Below are positions 52,204 through 62,544 of a DNA stretch of 64,000 nucleotides, one piece after another. This stretch comes from Polynucleobacter sp. UK-Mo-2m-Kol15 (GTDB taxonomy: Bacteria > Pseudomonadota > Gammaproteobacteria > Burkholderiales > Burkholderiaceae). The notes under the pieces were generated by a model. That model did not search any database. It saw nothing but the letters and a program-made list of their open reading frames with translations, and was not told where the DNA came from. Where the stretch lies: NCBI RefSeq assembly GCF_018881505.1, contig NZ_JACVQC010000001.1, forward strand, positions 541,927-605,926, written 5' to 3'. The position numbers and the translations under genes were made by a program. The first letter of the stretch is position 1; each line of letters starts with the position of its first letter.

Positions 52204-53402
52204 TTTGCAGAGTTGGTAAGAGACTTCTTCTGATTGGCGCCGAGCCAAATCAAAGCACCTGCCGTAACGGTAATCATTAGTAGAGATCCAAAGTTCAGAA
52301 TGTTCCAGCCCTGAGTGGTGATGAGCGTTCCAGAGCCAAAAGAGGTAAATGCCATGGTCCCAAAGACAAAGAAGTTGATAGCAGCCTGAGCTTTATCTCG
52401 TTCCTCGGGTTGGTAGGCCGTCATTGCCAATGAGGTGGCGCCAGTAAATAAAAAATTCCAACCCACGCCTAAGAGAAATAGTGCAATCAAGAATTGATGA
52501 AATTCGACACCGGTGAGTGCTATAGCAATACACAAAATAGTGAGAATGACCCCAACGCCCATGATCTTGAGTGTGCCAAATCGCTCAATGAGTGAGCCAG
52601 TAAAAAACCCGGGCGCGAACATGCCAATCACATGCCATTCCAATACCAGCGCAGTATCAGAAAAAGGAAGTCCACAAATTTGCATTGCAAGTGGCGTAGC
52701 TGCCATGAGCAAGTTCATAGCACCGTAACCCAAAGAGGCGCCGATCACAGCAACCATAAAGACAGGCTGTCGAAGTAGAGTTTTGAGATCCCTGCCAGCC
52801 GAGAGTGAGTGCTGAGTCTTGAACTCTTCTGGAAAGTGGATGAACTGCATCACAATGATGCCAATAAAGCCGGCTATCGAGAGGGCGATATAGGCCCCTA
52901 AAAATGCAGTATCAAAGAGATCTCTAGTCCATGAGGCTAGGTTAGGCCCCACAATGGCACCTAACATTCCACCTGCCAGAACCCAAGAGACTGCCTTATC
53001 CCTTTGGCTGACCACTGTCAGCTCAGCTGCAGCAAATCGATAGAGTTGCCCGTTAGCGCTGTAGTAGCCCGCAATAAAGGTGCCGAGCACTAGGAGCCAG
53101 AAGTTTTTGGACATGGCGGCATAGGCGCAAATCAATGCAGAAAAGACTGCTACTAATAAGCCAATTTGAAAGGAGATCTTCCGGCCAAAGTGATTTTGGG
53201 ATTTCGCTACGATTGTCGTTGAGAAAGCGCTGCCTACAACGTAGCCCATCACGGGGATGGTAGCCATCCAGGAGGCTGGGCTTAGGCTGAGTCCAACCAA
53301 ACCATTGATGGCTATAAACGTTACGTTATTAGTCAAAAACAAGCCTTGGCAGAGGATTAGCAGTGCGAGGTTTTTGTTCAGCAGGGGGTGCTTATCACTC
53401 AT
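52200..53402 (-). CDS. MFS transporter
   Basis: A 400-residue transporter with 12 predicted helices. The loop between helices 2 and 3 contains SQNHFGRKISFQIGLLVA, the motif-A-like RxGRK segment, and the second half has LIERFGTLKIMGVGVIL. The family covers drug and metabolite exporters; the cargo cannot be read here. The gene stands alone on the minus strand. Confidence 0.88.
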   Translation of the reverse strand: MSDKHPLLNKNLALLILCQGLFLTNNVTFIAINGLVGLSLSPASWMATIPVMGYVVGSAFSTTIVAKSQNHFGRKISFQIGLLVAVFSALICAYAAMSKNFWLLVLGTFIAGYYSANGQLYRFAAAELTVVSQRDKAVSWVLAGGMLGAIVGPNLASWTRDLFDTAFLGAYIALSIAGFIGIIVMQFIHFPEEFKTQHSLSAGRDLKTLLRQPVFMVAVIGASLGYGAMNLLMAATPLAMQICGLPFSDTALVLEWHVIGMFAPGFFTGSLIERFGTLKIMGVGVILTILCIAIALTGVEFHQFLIALFLLGVGWNFLFTGATSLAMTAYQPEERDKAQAAINFFVFGTMAFTSFGSGTLITTQGWNILNFGSLLMITVTAGALIWLGANQKKSLTNSAN

Positions 53403-53653
53403 GTACTCCAGTTTACGATGTAAGTGGACATGAGCTTATCTTGGTGGATTCCCTTAAATTGACTCACTTCAGGGAATTTGGTGCCTAAAACCACCCAAAT
53501 TAGGGGTGTCGATGATTTAGAATGGAAGTCTCAGTCCAGTGCGAGAAGTTGCACCCAAGACGGCCAAAAGCGCCTGAAGTGCTGCGTGCGGAATGCGAGA
53601 GAGGTTCGGTATGAGGTCGAACCCTAATATTTATCAATATCGAGGAAACATCA

Positions 53654-55891
53654 ATGGCTTCAGAGAAATCAAAGATCATTTACACGCTAACAGACGAAGC
53701 GCCATCATTGGCGACCTGTGCATTTTTGCCAATCATTCGTACTTTTATAGCGCCAGCTGGAGTGAAGATTGTGACTAGCGACATTTCTGTTGCGGCACGT
53801 ATTTTGGCAGAGTTCTCTGATTGTTTAGCCCCTGAACAGAGGGTTCCCGATAATTTGGCTGAGCTCGGTCGCATGACTTTATTGCCGGACACCAACATCA
53901 TCAAGTTACCCAATATCAGCGCTTCAGTTCCGCAATTGCTTGCCGCTATTAAAGAATTGCAGTCTAAGGGTTACAAAATCCCTGACTTTCCAGATGATCC
54001 TAAGAATGATGCTGAAAAAGCGATTCGTGCGCGTTATTCCAAGTGTTTGGGAAGCGCAGTAAACCCGGTATTGCGAGAAGGCAACTCCGATCGCCGTGCC
54101 CCAAACGCAGTTAAGCGTTATGCCCGCAAGAATCCACACTCCATGGGTGAGTGGAGCCAAGCATCCCGCACCCATGTATCCCATATGCATGGCGGCGACT
54201 TCTATGCAGGTGAGAAGTCAATGACGATAACGAAGGCATGTGATGTGAAGATGGACTTGGTAACCAAGAGTGGTAAGACCATCGTTCTCAAGCCAAAAGT
54301 TTCATTGATTGCTGGCGAAATTATTGACAGTATGTATATGAGTAAAAAAGCACTTTGCGAGTTCTATGAGAAAGAAATCGAAGATGCTTATAAGACTGGC
54401 ATGATGTTGTCCTTGCATGTGAAGGCAACCATGATGAAGGTCTCACACCCAATCGTATTTGGTCATGCTGTAAAAATCTTTTACAAAGATGCATTTGCAA
54501 AGCATGCCAAGCTATTTGAAGAGTTGGGCGTGAATCCAAATAATGGCATGAGTAATCTGTACGATAAGATTCAATCTCTACCAGAATCCAAGCGCGAAGA
54601 AATCATTCAGGACTTGCATGCTTGTCATGAGCACCGTCCAGCACTGGCGATGGTTGACTCTGCTAAAGGTATTACTAATCTCCATTCTCCAAGCGATGTG
54701 ATTGTTGATGCATCGATGCCAGCGATGATTCGTGTCGGCGGGAAGATGTGGGGCGCTGATGGTCGCTTACATGACACTAAAGCAGTAATTCCAGAGAGTA
54801 CCTTTGCCCGCATTTACCAAGAGATCATTAACTTCTGTAAAACTCACGGTAACTTTGATCCAACGACTATGGGTACTGTGCCGAACGTAGGTTTGATGGC
54901 TCAACAGGCGGAGGAGTACGGCTCACACGATAAGACTTTTGAAATACCTGAAGCTGGAGTTGCCCGCATTGTTGCAGATGACGGCACAGTATTACTTGAG
55001 CAAAATGTAGAAGAGGGTGATATTTGGCGTATGTGCCAGGTTAAGGATGCCCCGATTCGCGACTGGGTGAAGTTAGCAGTAAATCGTGCACGTTTGTCAG
55101 GTACTCCAGCTGTCTTTTGGCTAGATGAGTATCGTCCACACGAGGCTGAGATCACTAAGAAGGTGCAGGCCTATCTAAAAGAGTATGACCTCACTGGCGT
55201 AGATATTCAAATCATGTCTCAGACTCGTGCAATGCGTTATACATTAGAGCGCATCATCCGCGGTAAAGATACGATCTCTGTGACCGGCAATATCTTACGT
55301 GACTACCTCACGGACTTGTTCCCAATTATGGAGCTTGGCACTAGCGCAAAAATGTTGTCTATCGTGCCCTTGATGGCAGGTGGCGGACTTTTTGAAACTG
55401 GTGCAGGCGGCTCTGCTCCAAAGCATGTTCAGCAACTGGTTGAAGAGAACCACCTGCGCTGGGATTCCTTGGGTGAGTTCTTGGCTTTGGCAGCTTCCTT
55501 GGAAGATATCGGCGATAAAACAAGTAACCAAAAAGTGAAAATTTTGGCTCGCGCTCTTGATGAAGCAACAGGCACATTACTTGACAATAATAAGTCACCA
55601 TTACCTCGTACTGGCGACTTGGATAACCGTGGCAGCCAGTTCTACTTGGCTATGTACTGGGCTCAAGCTATGGCTGCGCAAACTGAAGATAAAGAATTGC
55701 AGGCGTATTTCGCACCAATTGCCAAAGCTTTATCGGATAACGAGCAAAAAATTATTGCCGAGTTCAAGGCGGTGCAGGGCAAGCCTGTAGATATCGGCGG
55801 TTACTTTTATGCAGATCCTGAGAAATGCAAAGCAGTCATGCGTCCAAGCGTAACCCTCAATGGCATCTTAAAGGCAGTGCCGGTAGCGTAA
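53654..55891 (+). CDS. icd: NADP-dependent isocitrate dehydrogenase, monomeric type
   Basis: Converts isocitrate to 2-oxoglutarate and CO2 with NADP+ in the TCA cycle. The 745-residue length is that of the monomeric IDH-II class, not the ~415-residue dimeric type. Visible blocks are [11 protein letters not shown] at the N-terminus, SVNPV-like [19 protein letters not shown] near 135, [11 protein letters not shown], and [17 protein letters not shown] near 580 in the active site. A GAGG ribosome binding site precedes the ATG. It is followed by a strong terminator. Confidence 0.97.
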   Translation: MASEKSKIIYTLTDEAPSLATCAFLPIIRTFIAPAGVKIVTSDISVAARILAEFSDCLAPEQRVPDNLAELGRMTLLPDTNIIKLPNISASVPQLLAAIKELQSKGYKIPDFPDDPKNDAEKAIRARYSKCLGSAVNPVLREGNSDRRAPNAVKRYARKNPHSMGEWSQASRTHVSHMHGGDFYAGEKSMTITKACDVKMDLVTKSGKTIVLKPKVSLIAGEIIDSMYMSKKALCEFYEKEIEDAYKTGMMLSLHVKATMMKVSHPIVFGHAVKIFYKDAFAKHAKLFEELGVNPNNGMSNLYDKIQSLPESKREEIIQDLHACHEHRPALAMVDSAKGITNLHSPSDVIVDASMPAMIRVGGKMWGADGRLHDTKAVIPESTFARIYQEIINFCKTHGNFDPTTMGTVPNVGLMAQQAEEYGSHDKTFEIPEAGVARIVADDGTVLLEQNVEEGDIWRMCQVKDAPIRDWVKLAVNRARLSGTPAVFWLDEYRPHEAEITKKVQAYLKEYDLTGVDIQIMSQTRAMRYTLERIIRGKDTISVTGNILRDYLTDLFPIMELGTSAKMLSIVPLMAGGGLFETGAGGSAPKHVQQLVEENHLRWDSLGEFLALAASLEDIGDKTSNQKVKILARALDEATGTLLDNNKSPLPRTGDLDNRGSQFYLAMYWAQAMAAQTEDKELQAYFAPIAKALSDNEQKIIAEFKAVQGKPVDIGGYFYADPEKCKAVMRPSVTLNGILKAVPVA

Positions 55892-55905
55892 GGTTAGTTA
55901 GCTTC

Positions 55906-55939
55906 ACAAAAAAGGCAAACCACCTGGTTTGCCTTTTTT
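55906..55939 (+). terminator. Intrinsic terminator of icd
   Basis: Stem AAAAAGGCAAACCA / TGGTTTGCCTTTTT with a short loop and a T-run, about 15 bases after the stop. Confidence 0.93.
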
Positions 55940-56084
55940 AATGCCTCACTGATATTTCCAGTGGATTGGTAAATAGGTGAGTGATGGTTTAAATCCACTC
56001 CCCTAGAGTCCGCTTAAGCAATAAATCCTTAAGCGTAGGAGAATAGTCACCTCGACAGCACTTTATTGTATCTAGCAAGGAGAG

Positions 56085-57053
56085 ATGGATATGTTCACAA
56101 ATGATCTGAAGCGACTTTCGCAGGAAGTTACCCCTAAGGCAGTTTTTGAAGGGCGTCGCGAATTAATTAAAAGCGCAGCTGCTGGAGCATTTGGTCTCGC
56201 ACTTGCACCCTGGTTCTCCCGTGATGCGCTTGCAAGCAACCCTCAAAAATTAATTGCCACGCCTAATCCAAACTTTATTCTGAAAGATGAGGCAACTAGC
56301 TATCAGTACGTGACTAGCTATAACAACTTCTATGAGTTTGGAACAGATAAATCCGATCCAGCCGCTTATGCTGAAAGTTTACAGACTCGTCCATGGACTA
56401 TCTCGATTGAAGGTTTGGTTAAAAAGCCCATGACCTTAGATATTGATGCATTATTAAAACTTGCCCCAATGGAGGAGCGCATTTATCGTATGCGCTGCGT
56501 TGAAGGTTGGTCGATGGTCATTCCGTGGGATGGCTACGCTTTATCTAAATTACTGAATCAGGTTCAGCCTTTAGGTTCCGCCAAGTATGTGGAATTTATT
56601 TCACTAGCAGATCGCAAGCAAATGCCGGGTCTGAGGAGCAAAATTATTGAGTGGCCTTATCGCGAAGGTTTGCGTTTGGATGAGGCCATGAATCCCTTGA
56701 CTTTGCTGACATTCGGTCTTTATGGAGAGATGTTGCCAAAGCAAAATGGCGCCCCGGTTCGGATTGTAGTGCCCTGGAAATATGGTTTTAAGAGCGCCAA
56801 GTCGATAGTAAAGATTCGTTTGACAGAGGAGATGCCCAAGACAAGTTGGAGTCAGTTTGATGCGCGTGAGTATGGGTTTTACTCAAATGTGAATCCTTTG
56901 GTAGATCACCCACGCTGGAGTCAAGCTACCGAGCGGCGCATTGGTGATCCAAAGGGTATCTTTGCTCCGAAAATAAAAACCCAAATGTTTAACGGTTATG
57001 GCGATCAAGTGGCAAGTATGTATTCCGGTATGGATTTAAAGAAATTCTATTGA
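56085..57053 (+). CDS. msrP: Protein-methionine-sulfoxide reductase catalytic subunit MsrP (YedY-type molybdoenzyme)
   Basis: Repairs oxidised methionines of periplasmic proteins. The 322-residue protein carries a Tat signal with the twin arginines R24-R25 ([18 protein letters not shown]), so it is exported folded with its Mo cofactor. The Mo-binding cysteine lies in [16 protein letters not shown] near residue 145, and [19 protein letters not shown] is the sulfite-oxidase-fold block. The next gene, MsrQ, supplies electrons. The spacing to it is 22 bases. Confidence 0.95.
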   Translation: MDMFTNDLKRLSQEVTPKAVFEGRRELIKSAAAGAFGLALAPWFSRDALASNPQKLIATPNPNFILKDEATSYQYVTSYNNFYEFGTDKSDPAAYAESLQTRPWTISIEGLVKKPMTLDIDALLKLAPMEERIYRMRCVEGWSMVIPWDGYALSKLLNQVQPLGSAKYVEFISLADRKQMPGLRSKIIEWPYREGLRLDEAMNPLTLLTFGLYGEMLPKQNGAPVRIVVPWKYGFKSAKSIVKIRLTEEMPKTSWSQFDAREYGFYSNVNPLVDHPRWSQATERRIGDPKGIFAPKIKTQMFNGYGDQVASMYSGMDLKKFY

Positions 57054-57075
57054 TACTCTTGCTAAGTTAGGTTTG

Positions 57076-57663
57076 ATGAAGTTATTCATTTTTCTGTTAG
57101 CGCTGTTACCTCTAGATCGTTTGATTTGGCTGGATTTAACTCATGATTTAGGCGCTAATCCAGTTGAATTCATTACGCGTTCAACAGGAACCTGGGCCTT
57201 AGTTTTCTTATGCCTGACCTTAGCAATGACGCCCCTGCGTTTGTTGACAAATTCAGTGGGGTGGATTCGGTATCGGAGAATGCTGGGCTTATTTAGTTTT
57301 TTCTACGCATCCCTACATTTTGTAATTTGGCTTTGGCTTGATCAAAATTTTGATTTAGTAGAGATGCTAAAAGATGTTCTGAAACGCCCATTTATCACGA
57401 TGGGATTTATCAGCTTGATATTGTTGATTCCACTAGCTTGGACCTCTACTCATTGGGCTCAAAGAAAATTGGGTCGTCGTTGGGCCCAATTACATCGACT
57501 CATCTACCTGATTGCCTGTACTGCGATCCTCCATTATTGGTGGCATAAGGCAGGAAAAAATGATCTTGATGCCGTGACAATCTATGCAGTAGTTTTGCTA
57601 TTGCTGTTATGTTGTAGGATTCCTTATATTCGTCGGCTTTTGAGTAGTCGATTCACCATTTAA
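57076..57663 (+). CDS. msrQ: Heme-binding membrane subunit MsrQ (YedZ-type)
   Basis: Passes electrons from the quinone pool to MsrP. The 195-residue protein (ATG at 57076; a TTG one codon earlier is possible) has about six helices, with heme-ligand histidines in YASLHFVIWLW and QLHRLIYLIACTAILHYWW, and the TGTWALVFLCLTLAMTPLR start typical of the ferric-reductase-like domain. Confidence 0.93.
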   Translation: MKLFIFLLALLPLDRLIWLDLTHDLGANPVEFITRSTGTWALVFLCLTLAMTPLRLLTNSVGWIRYRRMLGLFSFFYASLHFVIWLWLDQNFDLVEMLKDVLKRPFITMGFISLILLIPLAWTSTHWAQRKLGRRWAQLHRLIYLIACTAILHYWWHKAGKNDLDAVTIYAVVLLLLLCCRIPYIRRLLSSRFTI

Positions 57664-57677
57664 AGATAATTTCTTCT

Positions 57678-58253
57678 ATGACTCTGTTTTTGTATCTTCG
57701 AACTTCATTCATTTCTACATTGGGTTTATTGCTGATTAGTCTTGCCTCTTTTCAGGCATTAGCTCAGCAGGATAATCAGGCTGTGAAAACCATCCCCTCT
57801 CTAGATGTCCCTCGCTATCTAGGCACTTGGTACGAGATTGCAAAGTTTCCGAACTGGTTCCAGAAAAAGTGTATTTCGAATACCAAGGCCGCATATACCG
57901 CTAAGCCTGATGGTAATCTGCGAGTGCTCAATAGCTGCAAAACTGTGGGCGGAGAGACTTCCGAGGCAGAGGGCTTAGCTCGTCAAATTGGTGCTAAGGA
58001 TTCACCAAAGCTCGAGGTGCGCTTTGCTCCAGAATGGCTTTCATTTTTGCCAATGGTGTGGGGCGATTACTGGGTGATTGATTTAGATCCACAATATCAA
58101 TTAGCCGTCGTCAGTGATCCGAGTAGAGAGTATCTATGGGTTTTATCAAGAACACCTCAACTGGATCCTAAGGTCTACGCTGATTTATTGCAGCGCTTGC
58201 AACAACAGCACTTTGATATTCAAAAGCTTGAGCTTACTTCACAGAAAAACTGA
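57678..58253 (+). CDS. Lipocalin family protein (Blc-like)
   Basis: A 191-residue exported protein; the leader ends near SFQALAQQ, without a lipobox cysteine, so unlike E. coli Blc it is probably a soluble periplasmic lipocalin. The family motif is YLGTWYEIAKFPNWFQKKC (GxWYE) near residue 50, with WGDYWVIDLDPQYQLAVV and YLWVLSRTP at the C-terminus. These proteins bind hydrophobic ligands, often after envelope stress, which suits the neighbouring MsrPQ repair genes. Confidence 0.9.
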   Translation: MTLFLYLRTSFISTLGLLLISLASFQALAQQDNQAVKTIPSLDVPRYLGTWYEIAKFPNWFQKKCISNTKAAYTAKPDGNLRVLNSCKTVGGETSEAEGLARQIGAKDSPKLEVRFAPEWLSFLPMVWGDYWVIDLDPQYQLAVVSDPSREYLWVLSRTPQLDPKVYADLLQRLQQQHFDIQKLELTSQKN

Positions 58254-58254
58254 C

Positions 58255-59193
58255 GTGCCTCAAAAGCGAATCGGAAATTACTTACTGCCACCTGGGATCG
58301 ATATCTTCGAACGTGGGTGGTTGTCGGCAAATAATATTTTTCTATTCGGCGATGATGATGTTTCTTTGGTTGATACTGGATACTGTGCTCATCAGCAAAT
58401 GACGGTTGATTTAGTCTCTAATGCGATTCAACAGTATGGCTTAAAAAATCTCAATAAAGTGCTGAATACCCACCTGCATTCGGATCATTGTGGCGGTAAC
58501 GCAGCTTTATCAGAAGTATTTGATTGTGAGATATCGATACCAGAAGCTGAGGCAATTGCAGTGCAAGATTGGGATGAAAATTTACTCAGCTTCCGGCAGT
58601 TGGGACAAGACTGCCCGCGTTTCAGTCATCAAGCCTTACTTGTCTCCGGTGAAGAAGTTGTCTTAGGCCCTTATCGCTGGCAAATTCTTGCTGCTCCTGG
58701 TCATGACAATCGTTCGGTCATGCTTTACCAGGAGGAGTATCAAATTTTAATTTCTGCTGATGCTCTATGGGAAGAAGGTTTTGGGGTTATCTTTCCCGAG
58801 CTTTGGGGTGAAGGTGGCTTCGAAGAGGTGGCACAGACGCTGGAGCTGATTGAAGGACTCCCAGTTCGCTTAGTTATTCCAGGGCATGGCAAGCCATTTA
58901 CTGATGTACAGAAGTCAATTGGGATTGCAAAATCCCGTCTCGATTACCTCTCAAGTGATCCGGAACGCAATGCCCGCCATGGCGCCAAGGTCCTTCTAAA
59001 GTACAAGTTGTTGGAGTGGCGCAGCCAGGAGATGTTTAAGGTAAATCAGTGGATCGCAGCTACGCCAGCACTTGAAAATATTCGTAAGAATATGAATCTG
59101 CATACCGAAGATTTTCAGAGTTGGTTGGTAGGGGCTTTGCTGAAGTCAAAGGCGGCAACTATCGACAACAATTTTCTAGTGAATCAAGACTAA
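58255..59193 (+). CDS. MBL-fold metallo-hydrolase
   Basis: I use the GTG at 58255, one base after the lipocalin stop (312 residues, MPQKRIGNYLLPPG); longer frames run inside the lipocalin gene. The metal motif THLHSDHCGG (HxHxDH) is near residue 80, AAPGHDNRSVMLY near 145 and VIPGHGKPF near 220. The C-terminal ~80 residues form a helical lid as in glyoxalase-II- and lactonase-like enzymes. Thioester, lactone or phosphoester substrates are possible. Confidence 0.85.
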   Translation: MPQKRIGNYLLPPGIDIFERGWLSANNIFLFGDDDVSLVDTGYCAHQQMTVDLVSNAIQQYGLKNLNKVLNTHLHSDHCGGNAALSEVFDCEISIPEAEAIAVQDWDENLLSFRQLGQDCPRFSHQALLVSGEEVVLGPYRWQILAAPGHDNRSVMLYQEEYQILISADALWEEGFGVIFPELWGEGGFEEVAQTLELIEGLPVRLVIPGHGKPFTDVQKSIGIAKSRLDYLSSDPERNARHGAKVLLKYKLLEWRSQEMFKVNQWIAATPALENIRKNMNLHTEDFQSWLVGALLKSKAATIDNNFLVNQD

Positions 59194-59212
59194 GTTATTG
59201 ATCAGTTGTTGA

Positions 59213-60046
59213 TCAAAAATTAAACGATAGCTTGCCGTAAAAAGACCAGTCATAAACAGGGTAGCTTTGTACAACTTGCTTGCTAGCTCCGACCGCAAAT
59301 AAAAAACTTTTATTGAGGCGATGGGTGATCATGGCGTCAATCGGAACAAACCAGCCTCCACCCCCACCAGTATTCCAGGTAATAGCGTTCTCATCCCAAA
59401 ATCGAATTTGAGTATCAGGGGAAAGATTAAATCCTAGTGTCGGGAAAATATTGAGATTACGAACTAAGGGCGGTTGATTTGGGGTATTGGTTAAAGAGTT
59501 GCCCTTACTTACAAATCCGTACATGTATCTCACTAGTGGTGAAAAGTCTGAGAGACGCGAGTTATCCCCCTGTTTTGGCACATATACCGTACCTATTTGA
59601 GGGCCGGCAGCCCATTGACCGTTATTGCCAAACGGAAAAATAATTCGACCACCCAGTGTACCTTCCCAATTTTTTAGAATGCTAGGGTGATTTCCCCAGA
59701 CGGTCAGCATCGTATTGCCGGCGTTATAGGTACCAGATGATTGCGCTGGAACTGTGGGGCCATAGGTGGAGACGTAGGAGGTATCGAGTCGCATAGTGCC
59801 GCGCCATTGATCAAAGGCAAGGGGTTGGTAATAGCGCAGCTTTAGCGTGTCATTCTGGACTTGCTCGCCAGTAGTATTGTGATATCCCCAAAACTCTAGT
59901 ACTCGTTGACTTGAATACTGATCAGCGGTTTTCTCTAGATTTAAAAATCCCCCTGAGAACTTGCTTTCGTCACCTACAGCATTGCCCACTAGCCCCACTA
60001 GAATTAGTGGAATCAGTGGATGGGTAAGATTTCGCCAGAATGACAT
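59213..60046 (-). CDS. Outer-membrane-type hypothetical protein
   Basis: I chose the ATG at 60046, which opens directly into a signal-like hydrophobic leader (residues ~7-23, ending GNAVGDE); TTG starts lie upstream. The 277-residue protein is beta-rich with many aromatic, glycine and asparagine residues and ends GKLSFNF, a terminal phenylalanine as in outer-membrane barrels. No family is recognised. It may be a channel or a barrel related to transporter-like OMPs. Confidence 0.6.
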   Translation of the reverse strand: MSFWRNLTHPLIPLILVGLVGNAVGDESKFSGGFLNLEKTADQYSSQRVLEFWGYHNTTGEQVQNDTLKLRYYQPLAFDQWRGTMRLDTSYVSTYGPTVPAQSSGTYNAGNTMLTVWGNHPSILKNWEGTLGGRIIFPFGNNGQWAAGPQIGTVYVPKQGDNSRLSDFSPLVRYMYGFVSKGNSLTNTPNQPPLVRNLNIFPTLGFNLSPDTQIRFWDENAITWNTGGGGGWFVPIDAMITHRLNKSFLFAVGASKQVVQSYPVYDWSFYGKLSFNF

Positions 60047-60099
60047 ATAAGCGTTAATATTAAATGACTTAGTCAATGACAAAAATAAGCAGAAAAATT

Positions 60100-60876
60100 A
60101 TGAAACATACCGTATTAGTAACTGGGGCCACTGCCGGTTTTGGAGAGGCCACTGCAAAACGGTTTCTAGCCAATGGCCATCAAGTAATTGCTGTGGGTAG
60201 AAGGGTGGAGCGCTTGGAGGCTTTAAAGGCCTCACTCCCTATGGAGCACCAGAAAAAATTACTAGTTCTAGCTGTTGATATTTGCGATAGCGCTCAGGTT
60301 GACGGGTTGGCTGCGATCTTGCCAACTGAGTTTGCTAAGGTGACGGTGCTGGTAAATAATGCAGGACTAGCTTTAGGGTTAGAGCCAGCACATCAAGCTA
60401 TTCTTTCGGACTGGGATCGCATGATTGATACTAATATCAAGGGGCTGGTGCATATGACTCGCGCCTTTTTGCCTGGAATGGTGGAGCGTAAGTGCGGACA
60501 CATTATTAACATTGGCTCTGTTGCTGGATCCTATGCTTACCCTGGTAGCAATGTATATGGCTCAACAAAAGCATTTGTAAATCAATTCAGCTTAAATTTA
60601 CGTGCTGATTTAGCGGCAACCCCTCTCCGTGTTACCTGTATTGAGCCAGGCTTGAGCTCCGGTACGGAATATTCTAATATTCGCTTCAAAGGTGATGATG
60701 CTAAGGCAGCAAAAGTCTATGAAGGCGTCCAGGCATTAAGTCCTCATGATATTGCTGAGGCAATTTATTGGACGGTAACATTGCCCAGTCATGTGAATAT
60801 TAATGTCTTAGAAATAATGCCTGTACAGCAATCCTTTGCCGGGACAGTGATTCACCGACCTAGCATAAAAAATTAG
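60100..60876 (+). CDS. SDR family NAD(P)-dependent oxidoreductase (YdfG-like)
   Basis: I use the ATG at 60100 (MKHTVLVTG), which starts right at the Rossmann strand; an ATG 24 bases upstream is possible. The 258-residue protein has TGATAGFGEATAKRF, the NAG motif LVNNAGLALG, catalytic S in INIGSVAGS and YGSTK, and ECIEPG-like TCIEPGLSSGTEYS. YdfG-type enzymes reduce 3-hydroxy acids/serine or malonic semialdehyde; the real substrate is not certain. Confidence 0.88.
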   Translation: MKHTVLVTGATAGFGEATAKRFLANGHQVIAVGRRVERLEALKASLPMEHQKKLLVLAVDICDSAQVDGLAAILPTEFAKVTVLVNNAGLALGLEPAHQAILSDWDRMIDTNIKGLVHMTRAFLPGMVERKCGHIINIGSVAGSYAYPGSNVYGSTKAFVNQFSLNLRADLAATPLRVTCIEPGLSSGTEYSNIRFKGDDAKAAKVYEGVQALSPHDIAEAIYWTVTLPSHVNINVLEIMPVQQSFAGTVIHRPSIKN

Positions 60877-61406
60877 CCCCTCCACTTGTAAAACTTGGGA
60901 AAAGCGCGCATCACTACAGGCCCGTCAAAATCCCAAGATTTACAGGTTCCTAAATAGAGTGGTGGCTTGTTTTCATCTGGGTCAAATAGCGCTCCAGGGA
61001 TAGATTGAAAAGCAGCTGTAGCAATATTGTTGAGCAGCTCTCGTAAGTGGGTACAGCCCTTGATACCCCCTAGGTGTTCGTTGATAGTTTTACGCCAACC
61101 CTGACCAAGACGCGCTCCAATCAGGGATTCCATCGGCGGAATGACTTGTGGGCACTCTGGATGGGGATGGCTATCCATTGCCACTTCAATAGCTTGAATG
61201 ACTAGCTCCGTGTTTACGGTAAGACGAACCCGCATATCATGAAAGGCTTGACCTGGATCCCAAGTTTTACCGCTGGTAGTAAAGGCTTGAGATTTGAAAT
61301 CGCGTAAATGCCCTTCAATATCCCATAAGCCATCGTCTCGAGCGTAGCCTTGAAAAGTAATTTCACGGGTATGGAGGGGTTTTCGAGGGACTGGGCTTGA
61401 GAGCAT
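60873..61406 (-). CDS. DUF2889 domain protein
   Basis: A 177-residue protein with the DUF2889 pattern: PLHTREITFQGYARDDGLWDIEGHLRD at the N-terminus, HDMRVRLTVN in the middle, and GWRKTINEHLGGIKGCTHLRELL with the conserved GC-x-H near residue 140. Cytoplasmic by sequence; function unknown, although the conserved histidine and cysteine hint at a metal site. It is convergent with the SDR gene and overlaps it by four bases. Confidence 0.85.
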   Translation of the reverse strand: MLSSPVPRKPLHTREITFQGYARDDGLWDIEGHLRDFKSQAFTTSGKTWDPGQAFHDMRVRLTVNTELVIQAIEVAMDSHPHPECPQVIPPMESLIGARLGQGWRKTINEHLGGIKGCTHLRELLNNIATAAFQSIPGALFDPDENKPPLYLGTCKSWDFDGPVVMRAFPKFYKWRG

Positions 61407-61506
61407 ATTGGTGTTAGTGGGGATCGAAGTATGGAGTCATGCTAATAATAATGACTTCATTTTACAGTCGCATAGTAGGCTGGCTTTGTAGTATTCTCGG
61501 CAGCAT

Positions 61507-62241
61507 ATGGCCAAACCAATCTCTTTAGAAAAAATATTGTTTAGTCAGGGCTTTGGCACTAGACGCTATTGCAGCGATTTAGTCTATGCCGACCTTGTCA
61601 AGGTGAACGGTGTTCTGGCAGAGGATCCAGAAGAGCGAATTTCCATTGAAGGACTGATGCTGAACGTAGAGGGTAAGGATTGGGAGTTTCATGAAAAGGC
61701 TTATATCGCTTTTAACAAGCCTCCCAACTATGAGTGCTCTCATAAGACTACGCATCATCCGAGTATCTATAGTTTGCTACCAAAACCTTTCGTAGAGCGG
61801 GGTTTGCAATGTGTTGGCCGTCTGGACTTTGATACCACTGGTTTAATTTTAATTTCTGATGATGGTCAGTTTATTCATAAGATGACTACACCCAAGAAAA
61901 ATATTGGCAAGATATATGAGATCACTACCTCTGAGCCGATTACTCAACAAGAGATTGACCACTTGCTAAATGGCGTCATTCTGGATGATGATCCAAAACC
62001 CTGTTTTGCGACAGCTTGCAAGCAGCTCAGCGAGAATGTATTAGCAATGACTATTGTTGAGGGTCGTTACCACCAGGTGAAGCGAATGATGGCTGCCGTG
62101 GGTAACCATGTTGCCAAGCTTCACCGTACTGAAATTGGGCAATACTCTATGCCTGCTGATTTGGCAGAAGGTGAGTGGCGCTGGCTGTACCCTGAAGATT
62201 TACTGAAGCTATCAAAAAGTGTGGAGGCTCCAGTTGTATAA
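61507..62241 (+). CDS. Pseudouridine synthase, RsuA/RluB/E/F type
   Basis: A 244-residue RNA-modifying enzyme. The N-terminal S4-type RNA-binding domain (LEKILFSQGFGTRRYCSDLVYADLVKVNGV) is followed by the catalytic domain with GRLDFDTTGLILISDDG, whose aspartate in GRLD is the nucleophile, and the EGRYHQVKRMMAAVGNHV block. RsuA of E. coli makes pseudouridine 516 in 16S rRNA; the length and motifs fit RsuA best, but RluE/F-like activity is not excluded. Confidence 0.92.
   Translation: MAKPISLEKILFSQGFGTRRYCSDLVYADLVKVNGVLAEDPEERISIEGLMLNVEGKDWEFHEKAYIAFNKPPNYECSHKTTHHPSIYSLLPKPFVERGLQCVGRLDFDTTGLILISDDGQFIHKMTTPKKNIGKIYEITTSEPITQQEIDHLLNGVILDDDPKPCFATACKQLSENVLAMTIVEGRYHQVKRMMAAVGNHVAKLHRTEIGQYSMPADLAEGEWRWLYPEDLLKLSKSVEAPVV
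62223..62227 (+). promoter_or_regulatory. Ribosome binding site deciding the start of the pterin dehydratase gene
   Basis: A full GGAGG at 62223-62227 lies 6 bases before the TTG at 62234, inside the 3' end of the pseudouridine synthase gene. It favours this TTG over the in-frame GTG at 62219, which has no such site. Confidence 0.7.
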
Positions 62242-62536
62242 ACCTAATCCCCTTGCAAATGATTTTGACTTTGCAACAATATTGCCTGATTGGCATGTAA
62301 ATCGGGCTACTCAAGAGTTGGAACGGATTTTTGTATTTAAGGATTTCAAAGGCGCATTTGAGTTTATGACTCTATGTGCAAATAAAGCCGAGGAGCTAGA
62401 TCACCATCCAGATTGGTCTAATTCTTGGAACACAGTATCAGTGCGCTTAAGCACCCATTCGATGAAGGCTTTGACTGATTTAGATCTCGCCATGGCAAAC
62501 GCAATGGATCAATTTGCCCTTCAAATCTCAGGCTAG
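62234..62536 (+). CDS. phhB: 4a-hydroxytetrahydrobiopterin dehydratase (PhhB/PCD-type)
   Basis: Dehydrates 4a-hydroxytetrahydropterin to recycle the cofactor of aromatic-amino-acid hydroxylases. The 100-residue protein starts at a TTG behind GGAGG and overlaps the RsuA-type stop. The catalytic motif ELDHHPDWSNSWNTVSVRLSTH near residue 55 has the histidines of the family (H-H-P and the later H). It is one domain of normal length. No hydroxylase gene lies in the window. Confidence 0.93.
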   Translation: MYKPNPLANDFDFATILPDWHVNRATQELERIFVFKDFKGAFEFMTLCANKAEELDHHPDWSNSWNTVSVRLSTHSMKALTDLDLAMANAMDQFALQISG

Positions 62537-62544
62537 ATTATTTA

